Made by a program: the position numbers and the translations under genes
Shown: positions 21,133 to 31,040 of the stretch, piece after piece
How the letters are laid out: each line of letters begins with the position of its first letter
Position numbering within the stretch: the stretch's first letter is position 1
The notes under the pieces: model-generated
Databases searched by the model: none
Seen by the model: only the letters and a program-made list of their open reading frames with translations
Told to the model about the DNA's origin: nothing
Assembly (NCBI GenBank): GCA_943704415.1
Contig: CALSCO010000113.1
Coordinates: 1-64,000 of the forward strand
Length of the DNA: 64,000 bases
Direction of reading: 5' to 3'
From: Parvularia atlantis
Lineage: Eukaryota; Opisthokonta; Rotosphaerida

Positions 21133-24100
21133 ATGATGACGAGCGACGCCGAGGCGTTCTCGGACCTGGAGGACGAGCCAATCTCGACCAAGGTGCGCGG
21201 CGCGGCAGCGGCATCGTCCGGCAGTTCACGGGAAGCGCGGAAACGACGCAGATCCTCAAGTCCGGCTGGCTGGTCAAGCAGGGCGGCGGGCACAAGGCGC
21301 GTGGCTGCGGCCGCACGTCAACGCAGCGCTGACGCGCGGGGCCGCTCAGAGCTGGAAGAAGCGCTGGTTCGTGCTGACAAGCAGCTACCTCAAGTACTTC
21401 AAGAGCGAACGCGTGCGCTGCGCCGTGTGACGCGTCACCTCGCTCACCTCACGCATCGTCGGCGCGCGCCGCAGGCCACCGAGGCGCCGCAGGGCATCAT
21501 CTACCTGCGCGCAGTGAGCAAGATCGAGCGCACGGACGATGGCCGCAGCGTCGGCAAGACGCCGCTCGAGGCCTTCGCCGTCAGCACACCCGAGCGCGTC
21601 TACATCATCTGCGGCCAGACAGACGCCGAGGTCACGGCCTGGATCGACGCCATCCGCGCCGCCCTGCCCAACAACGGCGTCGGCCTCCAGCCGGCTGAGA
21701 TTGTCAAGCGCGGCTACCTCACAAAGCAGGGCGGCGCGATCAAGGCGCGGCAATCGCGCATCCCACGCATCGGCTCACGCGCGCGCCGGCCACTCTCGCG
21801 CAGTCCTGGAAGCGGCGCTGGTTCGTGCTCCGCAAGGACAACCTGCTCGCGTACTACAAGGATGAGAAGGTGCGCGATCGCCTGCGCGCCGCAACGTGCC
21901 TCGGCTCACACGGCCGTTGCAGGAGTCGATCCCGCTCGGCACGGTCGACCTCGAGAAGGTGTCCGAGGTCCGGCTCGCCTCCGACAAGGTCCCAGCACAG
22001 CGGCGTGTGCGTGCGCGGATGCGCTGACGCGCCGTGCGTGCAGCTCGGCAAGGAGTTTGCATTTGAGCTCGTCACGGCCGAGCGTGTCTACGGCATCTAC
22101 GCCGCCGCGCGCGAGGAGATGGAGGAGTGGATGCACATGTTGTTGCAGATCGTCGGTGACGTCGCAGGCGAGCGTGCGTCATCCACGCGCGCGCCCCGCC
22201 TTCCCCCCGGCTGTGCACGACTGACCTCGCGACTTGGCAGCGGCCGGGACGAGCCCCGGCGGCGCCGCACGGCCCGGGCGGCAGTCGATGATCGAGGCGC
22301 TGGACGACGACGAGCAGCCGCTAACGCTCGACGAGGTCAATAGCTTCATCCGCTCCGACACGGTGCGGCGGCCGCGCTCTCGCGCGCACGCTCGCCTGAC
22401 GCGTGCCCGTGCGCGCCAGCGGATCACGAAGGAGGGCTTCCTGACCAAGCAAGGTGGCAGCATCAAGGTGCGCGCGGGCACCGCTCGCGCTCGCGTGTCT
22501 GACGCCGCACGCGCGCGCGCAGTCCTGGAAGAAGCGCTGGTTCGTGCTGCGCGAGGCCACGCTGGCGTACTACCAGGACGAGAAGGTGCGCTTTGTGCGA
22601 AGCAGCTCGTGGAAGGGGCTAACGCACACCCTTCGCGCACGCAGGAGTCGACGCCGCTCGGGCTCATCCCGCTGACGACGTGCCGCTCGTTCCAGCTCGC
22701 GTCGAAGAAGGCGCGTACTCGGTCGATGCCGCCCGCGTGACCGTAGCGCTGACGCGCGTGCATCAGGTGTCCAAGTCCAACACGTTCGAGATCACGACCG
22801 ACAGCCGCACGTACTATGTCTCGGCCGCCAACGAGGAGGACATGTGGGACTGGATCCGCGTGCTGCAGGACGCGATGACGCGCAACTCGCAGTGCGTCGG
22901 GGCGCGGTCGGTGGGCACGTGCGCGGTGAGCTGACGGCGCCGTGCAAGGGACCCCTCGGTCAACTCGGCCGAGTTGCGTGCGCTTGAGAAGGCCGCCGAA
23001 CTCGCGGCGCAGAAGAAGGCGCTGCAGCTCAAGGTGATTCGGCGCGCGGGCATCAAGAAGCTCGAGAAGCTGCAGGTGCGCCGTGCCACCCGCGTGGACG
23101 GGCAGCAACTGACGCGCAGAGCAGACGATGGTCAGGCGAGCGTCGCGCGCGTCCGACTTCAAGCGCCCGAGCAAACGCTCGAGCTCAGTGCTGCGCTCCG
23201 GCTGGGCCGCGCCGATCGTCGCGCACGAGCAGAAGCTGGCCGAGGACAAGGGTGCGCGGCAGGACTGTGCGCGCGTGGCGGAGCGCCGGTTGATCGCGTC
23301 GCAGGCACGCTCGAGGAGCAGCTGCGCGTGCTCCAGGCGCAGACGAATCAGACGGAGGAGCTGCGTGAGCAGATCCGGGTGCGTTCGCTCGCAGCGGTGT
23401 GCGCTGCTGTGCAAGGCTGAGCCCTGCGCAGGCGATGCAAAGCGAGATCGACCGCATGGCCGCGCAGCTGTCGATGGCGCAGACCAGCAGCGGCACGTTT
23501 GACAGTGCGCTCGGGGCGGCGTGTCGCCGGGGTGACACAGGCTGACGGTGCTGGCAGCGCGCTTCGTGAACGCGTCGATCGAAGACGATGACGACGAGAC
23601 GCCGATCGCCTGGGCGCGCGCCGTCAAGGACTACGTGCCGAACGGTGCGCCCGCAACGTGCCTGGGCGCGCCGCGCGTGGTGCGCCGACTCTGAGCGTGG
23701 CTGCGCCAGCGTACGACGACACCGCGCTTGTGTTCAAGGCCGGCGACATCATCGCGATCACACAGCGCAGCAGCAGCGGCCAGTACACGGGCCTGCTGGG
23801 CGGGCGCAAGGCACGCACGCCTCTCGCGAGCACGGCACGGCTTAGACGCTGACGTGCGCCGCAGGGCGTGTTCCCCTACCGGTTTGTCGAGGAGCTGGAC
23901 GCGGAGGAGGCAAAGCGCGCAAAGCAGGACTTTGCCGCCGAGGCCTCCGCGACATCGCCCGGCGGCGCCAACGGCAGAGACCCGTGGAACGTGCGTGCCT
24001 ACCGGGACGGGCCCAGGCGGCGGGCACTGACGTTGCGTGGACGTGCAGGACAAGCTCGACGACGCCGCGCGCTCGCTCTTTGCCATGTACGACAGCGACG

Positions 24101-24372
24101 GCGACGGCTTCATGACCAAGCTCGACTTTTTCGAGTTCCTGTACGAGTTTGGCAAGACGTACCTGACGGATGTGCAGGTGCGCGCGCGTGTGTGTGTGGT
24201 GCGGGCGTGCAGTCGTTGTGACGCGGAGCGAACGTCGCAGGTCGAGCGCTGCTGGGCCGAGGTCGACCAGAGCAGGCGCGGCATGGTCAGCTGCCAGGAG
24301 TTCAGCCGCGGCGTGAAGAAGCTGGACGAGGTCGAGTTCTACGCCGACTGGAGTCCGGGCGACCTTGTGTGA
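21133..24372 (+). CDS. Triple-PH, coiled-coil, SH3 and EF-hand protein
   Basis: The start MMTSDAEAFSDLEDEPISTK opens a long chain of short exons. Three PH domains follow, each with the same split core: SGWLVKQGGGHK | SWKKRWFVLTSSYLKYFKSER, RGYLTKQGGAIK | SWKRRWFVLRKDNLLAYYKD, and EGFLTKQGGSIK | SWKKRWFVLREATLAYYQD. Each third part includes a W near the end (VTAWIDAIRAAL, EWMHMLLQI, DWIRVLQDAM). Then come a helical segment (RALEKAAELAAQKKALQLK) and a coiled coil (LEEQLRVLQAQTNQTEELRE). An SH3 domain (YDDTALVFKAGDIIAITQRS ... GVFPYRFVEEL) and a calcium-binding EF-hand (MYDSDGDGFMTKLDFFEFL) plus a weaker second EF-hand complete it. Splicing joins these in one frame, supporting one gene. It likely links phosphoinositides, Ca2+ and cytoskeletal partners. 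I know no named family with this order. Confidence 0.82.
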
Positions 24373-24432
24373 GCGGGCGGAGGGGGAGGTTGCCCGCCGA
24401 GTGCGCGCTTCATTGTTGCGGATCTGAACGCG

Positions 24433-25403
24433 ATGTCGCTGCCGGTGCCGCGCGCGCGGCCGTCGCACATGGGCCGCTCGGTGTCGTGGTCAGGTGGGCG
24501 CGACGGGCCGGACGGCGGCGAGACGATCGGGCCGCGCCTGCCGCGCTCGCCGCTCGCGCTGGGCAGCAGCATCGCCGGCGGCGACCTTGCGAGTGCGCTC
24601 AGCGTGGGCTCGGCGTCGTCGCCGGTGCTCTCGTCGGCCTCGCCGGCCACGCCGCTGCTGCTGGCTGGACGCATCTCGCCGGGGCGCACGCCATCGCCGC
24701 AGCTGCCGCAGCCGCCGCAGCCGCCGCGCCGCGGCCGCGCCGAGACGGGCGCTGGGGTGGGTGCGCGGCAGCCCAACGTGGAGATCTACGGCTTTGTGCT
24801 GTACCTGGGCTCGTTCGTGGGCTACGGTGCGGCCGATGCGCGCGCAGACGATGCGCGGGTGCTGACGCGCGCGTGCGCACGCACGTGTGTGTGTGTGGGG
24901 GGGGGGGGGGGGGGGCCGCAGCCGCGTTCATCCTGTGGGCGTACCTGCCAGACGACGTGCTGCACCGCCTTGGTATCACCTACTACCCGAGCAAGTGCGC
25001 CGCGACGGAGCGGGTGGCCGCGGCGCAGCTGACCGGGCGTGCGATGCGCAGGTGGTGGGCGCTCAGCCTGCCCGTGTACGTTCTCGTCCTGGCCGGGTTC
25101 GTCGTCCTGTTCTACGTCGCCTACAGCCTCATCGCGACTGTGCCGCTCGACTCGATCCACGCGCTGACGGACGAGCACGCCAACGTGATTGAGAATCTGG
25201 GCTCGCAGACGTTCAAGCACGAGGACAAGGTGCCCGAGCTGCTCGACATCCCCATCTCGGTCGTCAACAAGTGCCTCTTCCAGGTGCGCACACACGCTTA
25301 CGCTGCGTGCGCTGTGCCGATGTGCCTGACGTCGCACCAGGGCGTGAGCACGCGCGACGGGCCGGGCGGGACAGCGGCCGCGGCGCGCGAGGGCCAGCTG
25401 TAG
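24433..25403 (+). CDS. PIGP: PIG-P subunit of GPI-GlcNAc transferase
   Basis: After an unusual disordered Ser/Pro/Arg-rich amino terminus of about 115 residues comes the PIG-P core. It reads VEIYGFVLYLGSFVGYG, then AAFILWAYLPDDVLHRLGIT and YYPSK joined to WWALSLPVYVLVLAGFVVLF, with PLDSIHALTDEHA and VPELLDIPISVVNKCLFQ at the end. Two transmembrane hairpin helices and the P-L-D-S-I-H motif match human PIGP. The subunit works in the ER complex that adds GlcNAc to phosphatidylinositol, the first step of GPI-anchor synthesis. The first intron contains a 19-base G run. A last small exon adds GVSTRDGPGGTAAAAREGQL. Confidence 0.9.
24897..24915 (+). repeat. Run of 19 G residues inside a PIGP intron
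   Basis: A (GT)n stretch passes directly into 19 consecutive G bases, followed by the 3' splice site ccgcag. The run can form a G-quadruplex in the pre-mRNA. Its true length may differ because such runs are hard to sequence. Confidence 0.85.
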
Positions 25404-25535
25404 GCGCATGCGTGCGGTGTGCGGTGTGCGGTGTGCGATAGGGGCGGGTGTTTGTGTTGCAGCGCGTTGCTAGGCGGGCGCAGCCGCGGCCACAGAAACG
25501 GGGCAGAAAGGTGAGGGGAGCAGCCGCCGAGCACC

Positions 25536-27523
25536 TCACGGGTAGATGTAGAGCAGGCCGGGCATCTTGCCCGCGCAGCGCGGGCAGCTTCCATCGGAAA
25601 TCTTGCTGAGGCAGCCGTAGCACAGCTGCGGGCGCGGCGTTGGCACAGGCGGGGGCGCGCAGGCATGCCGCACGCACCGTGTGGCCGCACGGGTACAGCG
25701 CGACGTTGCGCGGGCTGGTCTTGCACATGGGGCAGTTGACGAGCACCTCGAGCTGGCTGATGTGCATGCGAGCCTCGGCCAGCTCGCGCTCCAGCGCGGT
25801 TGTGCGCGCGTTGTGCGTGCTATAGTCTGGTCAACGCGCGGCGACGTCAGCTCGAAGCAAGGCGAGCGCGACGCTCACCGTTTGCCTGGTCGACGCCGCT
25901 GTTGGTAGACGGCGGCGTGAGCATACCCATGGCCGTAATGAGCTCGGACAGGCCTTTCGGCTGGGCCGGGGCGACCGCGCTGCGGCTGAGGATCATTGTA
26001 AGGGCGTCCGCAACGGCCGTGGCCGTGACAGACGGGGCCGCGGGCGTCTGGCTGGGCTGCACGGCGCTGTAGCCGTTGGGCTCGAAGGAGCGCGGCCGGG
26101 GCGTCGCGGCGGGGCCCGGCGGTGGCGGCAGCACCTGGTGATAGGCCGGCTGCTGCGGCTCCGATGGTGGCAGATGCTGCTGCGGCGGCGGCACGGCCGG
26201 CGAGCTGACGGGCGGGCGGACCGTGGCCACGCCGTTCAACATTGTTGACATAGGCGGGCGGGCGGGCGCGGCGGCTGCGGCCGCGGCGACGTACGACTGA
26301 TGCTGCTGCGGCGGCTGGCGCTGCTGCTGCGGCGGTGATGGCGACGCCTGCTGCTGCTGCTGCAGCGGCGCTGGCGGCTGCGGCTTGTGCTGCGGCGCCG
26401 GCGCCGGACGCTGCGGTGAGCTCGACGTGCCCGAGCGCTTGGCCTCGAGCGTCTTCGTCATAGCGACGCGGGCTGGGTCTGGGTTGCCGTGGGCGTAGGA
26501 GCAGCGCACGCCCCAGTGGCAGTTGCGCTCGGCGTAGCGCAGGCAGGCCGTCGTCTTGTACTTGTCCGGGTGGTACATCTGTTCCTCCTTGGTGTGGCTC
26601 AGGTTGCAGTCGTCGCCGTTCGGGCACTGCGACGGCGCGCCCCAGGTCGGCTTGCGGTCGCGGTCGCCGCCGGCGCTCGAGTAGACGTTCGGGCAGGGCG
26701 CGACCTTGTAGTCGTGCTCGAGCGGGGAGCGGCGGCGCTCGCCCTCGTTGTGCCAGCCGTCGCAGAAGCAGCGCGTCTGCTTGCACTGGGCGACCTTGTA
26801 GTGGTGCACGTCGAGCGTGCCGTCGGGCAGGAGCGCGGCGATGCCGCCGGGGGTGACGCCCGTGGCCGGGTTTTGCGGGTTGTAATGCAGGATGTGCACT
26901 GAGCTTACGTTACTGTCGCCGTGGGGCTGCACCGGTGCGACCGGAGACGCCGCGGCCGCTGACGCCGCCGACGACGTCGCCGCCGCCGCCGGTTGCGTAT
27001 ACTTAGCGAGCGCGCGCGGGACGACGCCCGGAACGTGGTTGTGGAGGATGCCGCCCTCGCGCAGGTCGTCCTCACCGTGCGCGAACGAGCAGTGCGCGCC
27101 GTTGAGCTCGCACAGGCCGGCCTCGTCAGTCGGGTGTTTGCACAGCTTGACCTTGTACAGGCTCGGGTGGAAGCGCATCTCAAAGCTGGTGTGGGCGTGC
27201 GGGCACTCCTTGCCGAGGCGGCAGCTGTCGGGCTGCTCGCACATGTCCTTGCTGTAGAGCAGCACACCGTCGTCGTTCACGGGCGGGCGGCGCAGGTCCC
27301 GGCGCTCGTGCGCGTAGAAGCACTCGGCCGCCGAGCGCGGGCACGCCCCATTCTCGTGCTGCGCGCACAGCGACGCGCGGTACTTGGTCATGACGCGCCA
27401 GTGCGCCGTCTTCTCGCCAGTGTTGGCGTGCACGGCCGGCTCGGCCCCGGCGGTGGCGGCGGCGGCGGCGCGGCGCTGCTTGCGCGACTGCTTGCTCGGC
27501 GCCTTCTCCCAGTCGTCGGCCAT
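25536..27523 (-). CDS. Unkempt-like CCCH zinc-finger and RING protein
   Basis: The protein begins MADDWEKAPSKQSRKQRR. Several CCCH fingers are visible: YRASLCAQHENGACPRSAAE, MCEQPDSCRLGKECPHAH, VKLCKHPTDEAGLCELNGAH, PSQCPNGDDCNLSH and TACLRYAERNCHWGVRCSYA. This arrangement, with HPSLYKVKLC and FHPS blocks, is that of animal Unkempt and plant TZF proteins. A Pro/Gln-rich linker follows. After an intron a coiled segment (ALERELAEARMHISQLEVLV) leads to a RING: CPMCKTSPRNVALYPCGH ... CYGCLSKISDGSCPRCAGK, ending GLLYIYP. Unkempt binds UAG-containing mRNAs and represses translation, and its RING suggests E3 activity. MRPRAALTP upstream lacks a confirmed ATG, so 27523 was chosen as start. Confidence 0.87.
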
Positions 27524-27824
27524 ACGCTGCGCGGCGGCCCGCGCGGCGCGTGAGGAGGGCGTGAGGGCGGCGCGCGGACGCAACCTTAGTCTAAGGCCCT
27601 AGTTAGTGGTTGAAAGTCAACATGAGATGCACCGGGCACGCATCACACGGCGCAGCGACACGGCTCTAATTTGTCGTACACACACACAAGAAAGCTTCAC
27701 GGCCGCCGCAGCGGCGACGTCACTGGGCTGCTCACACTCCCGCTGTAGTACGCCGGCGGCGGCGGCGTGCCAAAGGGCGAGGACGGGAGCGACGACGACG
27801 TAAAGTGCTGCGAGCGCGTATGTG
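27524..27824. promoter_or_regulatory. Intergenic region upstream of the Unkempt-like gene
   Basis: These 301 bp separate the Unkempt-like start from the DP stop (both minus strand). They include the 3' UTR of DP and the promoter of the Unkempt-like gene. The segment near 27595-27680 is clearly less GC-rich than the flanks. No other feature is seen. Confidence 0.3.
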
Positions 27825-29274
27825 TCAGGCCCGCTGCGCCGCGCGCACACGCGGGCGACGCACCGTGCCGAGCGGCGACGACGTGAGCAGGTCGGGCTGC
27901 GACGACAGGCCGTAGTCGGCGCTGTCGTATGGCTGCGGGTGCTGCAGCTGGTTGCGCTGCAGCTGCATCGCGGCGCCCGAGGGCGGGTGGTCGGGCAGGA
28001 ACTGCGCCATCTCGGGCGAGAGCATGGCCTGTTGTCGTGCGGCGTGTGGGAAGCCCTGCAGGCGGGCGCGCAAGTTTGGCGCACCTGGTACTCGGCCTGC
28101 GTGCACCGGTGCATCTCCATCTTGTTGAGCACGCCGATCTCGTCGTGCAGCTCGAACGGCTTGTTCAGCTTGAGGTGGTAGTACGACCTGCGCGCGCCCG
28201 CGGATTCAGCACGGCCTCACGCTCGCTTGGCGCAGCGCACTTGTCCTCGCTCATCTCGCAATCGATCACCGTGTCCTGGTCGGTCTTGATGAGGATGAAC
28301 GGCATGTTGACGCGCATCGCTGCGCACGCGCGCGTCAGACGCATGCACGCACGGGCAGGGGCACGCGCACGCACCCGGGTCCGGCTCGCCGCCCGCAGCC
28401 GCCGCCTCCTCGTTGTGCGCGATAAGGTTGCGCAGCATGATCTTCTGGTACACGAGCTCCTGCAGCCGCGCGCGCTTGCTCTCGACCGCCTTGGCGCGCT
28501 CCTCCTGCTGGCGCTGCGGGCGTGCGTGGGCGGCGCCACTCGTGTGCGCGTGCGCGCGGGAGACGCGCACCTCAAGCTCGTGCATCTCCTGCGTCGCCGA
28601 CGTCGGCAGCCCAACCCACCGGATCTCCTTCTTCTCCTTGCGGATGATGTTCATGGCCATGAGCACGTTGAGCGCGTCGTACACGCGCCGCCGGATGTTC
28701 TTCTGCTCGTAGCTCTGCGGGCCGCGGTGGCGCGCACGCACGGTCAGCCCGTCGAGTGCAAGTCGCACGTGTCACACCTCGTCCGGCTCGTTCATGCCGC
28801 GCATCTCCCGCACGAGCTCCTCGGCCACCTCGACGTACGTCGTCGTGCCCTTCTCCTCGACCTTCTGGCACACGCGCAGGCTGAACTGCCGCAGGCCCTT
28901 GCTCCCGCGCTCGCTGCTGGACGGCGCGCGCTCGAGCCGTCGCGGCGGCTGCATCGCGAGCCTGCCGTCGTGCGCGCGTCAGCGCCCGTGCCCCGCTGCC
29001 GCGCAGTAGGCCGCACTTGCTGTCGGCGGCGGCGTGCGGCGCCTCGGGCGGGCTGCGCGCGCGCGCGTGCGTTGTCAGGCAGTTGCGTTTTTTTCGCGCG
29101 TTTGGCGCGCGCGCACCGTGCGAGCAGCGCGCCACCGGGCGACGGCGCCGTGAGACGCACGCGCTTGTGCTGTGCGCGCTCGCGCGCGGTTCGGCACGGC
29201 AGGCGGAGGCGCAGGGGCCGCGCGCGCACCAGCTCGGCCTCGGCGGTGCCCTCGCGCTTTGTGGGCGTGGCCAT
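27825..29274 (-). CDS. DP transcription factor (E2F dimerisation partner)
   Basis: The start [20 protein letters not shown] (29272-29274) opens a basic amino terminus. After introns comes the winged-helix domain: [33 protein letters not shown], then [19 protein letters not shown] (the DEF box) and [17 protein letters not shown]. The DP dimerisation region follows with a coiled coil ([34 protein letters not shown]), then [20 protein letters not shown] and [20 protein letters not shown]. This matches animal TFDP1 and plant DPA/DPB throughout. DP pairs with E2F to control S-phase genes. About five introns are inferred. The start lies only 41 bp from the DUF2332 stop, in tandem. Confidence 0.92.
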
Positions 29275-29315
29275 TTCAACCACAGCTCGCGCGCAGGAGG
29301 AGGAGGAAAATTCTC

Positions 29316-30521
29316 TCACCACTGCTCGGCGAGCCACTCGAGCCAGCGGCCGTGCGCCTGGCCCCGCGCGAGCAGCACGTCGTCGTCGCCCTCGCGCAGC
29401 CGCGGCCACAGGCTCACGCGCAGCTCGGCGATGCCCGGCGTCGCGCCGTCCTCCATCCGCAGCCACGCGAGCGGGCGCTCGGGTGTTGCGGCCGCGCCGG
29501 CCGCGTGCAGCTGCGCTTGGATGTCGTCGCGGTCGCCGGGGCTCAGGTACGGCCAGATGTACGAGTGGTGCACGATCGTGAGCCGCGGTGCCGCTGCCTC
29601 GCCCTGTGCCTCGTGCCACGCCGCCAGCTCGGCGCGCAGGAACGAGCACGCGTCCTGCTCGCGCACGGGCGCTGGGTCGACCGCCGCCGCCGCCAGCGCC
29701 GCGTTGAGCGTGCGGAAGCGCTCGGTCAGGTCGGGCCAGACGTAGGCCTGCAGCAGCCGGCGCGCATCGGCGCTGGTGACGTCGACGGGGGCGAGATCGC
29801 AGCCGAGACGCGACACGACGCGGAACCGGCTGTGGGGCGCGTCCGTGCCCGCAAACGCCGCCGGCACGTCGCCCGCGCGCCACTCGGGGCGGATGACCAC
29901 CGGCGCGTCCGGCACGCCCCACGTCCACGTGCGCGCGCCGTGGTACTCGTAGCGGTACTTGTCGAGGCGCAGGATGAGGCCCGCGCTCGAGCCGATCTCG
30001 CGCAGGGCGAGCGGCAGCTTGGCCCCGAAGCGCGCCCAGACGTACAGCAGGCTCGGCAGGAGGCAGCTGCCGCGCGAGACCTCGTTCGTCTGCTGCGCGC
30101 GGTCGACGAAGGGGCGCAGGAACGCGCGTTCGCGCTGCAGCGTCTCGCTGGCGGCCTCCCACGCCGCATCCGACCACGGCTCGACCTGCTCGCCGGCGGT
30201 CGTCGGCAGGAAGCGCGCGTACTCGGGCGCACGCCCGCTCAGCGCCTGCGCGCCGCGACGGTCACGCGCCCGCCGCGATTTGCCGCCCCGCCCGCGTGCG
30301 CGACGCGCCAGATAGTGCAGCCCGCACGCGACGCGGATGGGCAGATACTCGAGCGCGGCGACGCCGACCCAGTCGCTGCACAGCTCCCAGACGGCACCGG
30401 AGCCGTGCGCAACGTCCTCCGCGCAGCGCTCGAGCAGGCGCCGGTGGAGGTCGCTGCCCATGCGCGCGCTCAGCGCCGCCATCTCGCGGAAGGCGCCGGC
30501 GAGTGCTGTCGCGCTCTGCAT
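29316..30521 (-). CDS. DUF2332-family protein, intronless, probable bacterial acquisition
   Basis: One uninterrupted frame of 401 residues starts at an ATG (MQSATALAGAFREMAALSAR). Its landmarks match bacterial DUF2332 proteins in order: QTNEVSRGSCLLPSLLYV, LALREIGSSAGLILRLDKYR (the E-x-G-x-S-A-G-L core with D-x-Y-x-Y), GCDLAPVDVTSADARRLLQA, AYVWPDLTERFRTLNAA, then TIVHHSYIWPYLSPGDRDD. A basic insert ([19 protein letters not shown]) interrupts the amino third. The biochemical role of DUF2332 is unknown; the G-x-S-A-G-L segment resembles a methyltransferase-like nucleotide loop, but this is only suggestive. Nearly all neighbours contain introns, and I know this family mainly from bacteria, so horizontal transfer is likely. 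Codon use looks like the neighbours, so the transfer would not be recent. Confidence 0.82.
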   Translation of the reverse strand: MQSATALAGAFREMAALSARMGSDLHRRLLERCAEDVAHGSGAVWELCSDWVGVAALEYLPIRVACGLHYLARRARGRGGKSRRARDRRGAQALSGRAPEYARFLPTTAGEQVEPWSDAAWEAASETLQRERAFLRPFVDRAQQTNEVSRGSCLLPSLLYVWARFGAKLPLALREIGSSAGLILRLDKYRYEYHGARTWTWGVPDAPVVIRPEWRAGDVPAAFAGTDAPHSRFRVVSRLGCDLAPVDVTSADARRLLQAYVWPDLTERFRTLNAALAAAAVDPAPVREQDACSFLRAELAAWHEAQGEAAAPRLTIVHHSYIWPYLSPGDRDDIQAQLHAAGAAATPERPLAWLRMEDGATPGIAELRVSLWPRLREGDDDVLLARGQAHGRWLEWLAEQW

Positions 30522-31040
30522 GTGCGATCAGGCTGCAGAGCGTGCAAAGTAGCACACAAAGAGAGTCCGTCTCACGGCCTGCCTCCTGCCGCGCTTCGGG
30601 CTTTCTCAATATGCAGCGCCCTGTCGTCGTGCTCGTGCCCACGATGTCGATGGCATGCCGTGTGCGTCCACGGCGAGCTGGGCGACCCGAGTGGTGCAGG
30701 AGGTCGGCGCGCGTGTGCTGTGGTGCCAGCCCAGGTCGGCGGCGGTCAGCGCGGTGGCCCCGTCGATTGGCGTTTCCGCGCAGACATAGCGCGCTTCAGC
30801 AGCCATCTGCTCGGCCGCATGCGCCCGCCCGCTGCTGGCCACGACGGCCACGCTGCTCAGGACGGGACGAGAACGAGCTGCTCGGCCGGCTCGACGTGTG
30901 CCTGCGGGCCGCGGGTTCCGCCGTCCCGTTCCACGCGGCGTCGCAAGACAAGGTCCGCGTCCGCGTCCGCGTCGAACGGCATCCGTACAACGAATGTTGT
31001 GCATTGTGGCGCACTTTCGTGTACAAGGCGGACTGGGTGC
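30522..31040. promoter_or_regulatory. Divergent intergenic region between the DUF2332 gene and IWR1
   Basis: These 519 bp lie between two head-to-head genes. A small ATG frame begins at 30612 (MQRPVVVLVPTMSMAC) and could be a tiny spliced gene or an upstream ORF, but no exon chain holds together. Promoter and 5' UTR sequence are expected here. Confidence 0.3.

Noticed and set aside
30612-31020. Small gene starting MQRPVVVLVPTMSMAC
   Set aside because: No consistent set of introns keeps a frame beyond a few dozen codons; it may be an upstream ORF or 5' UTR.
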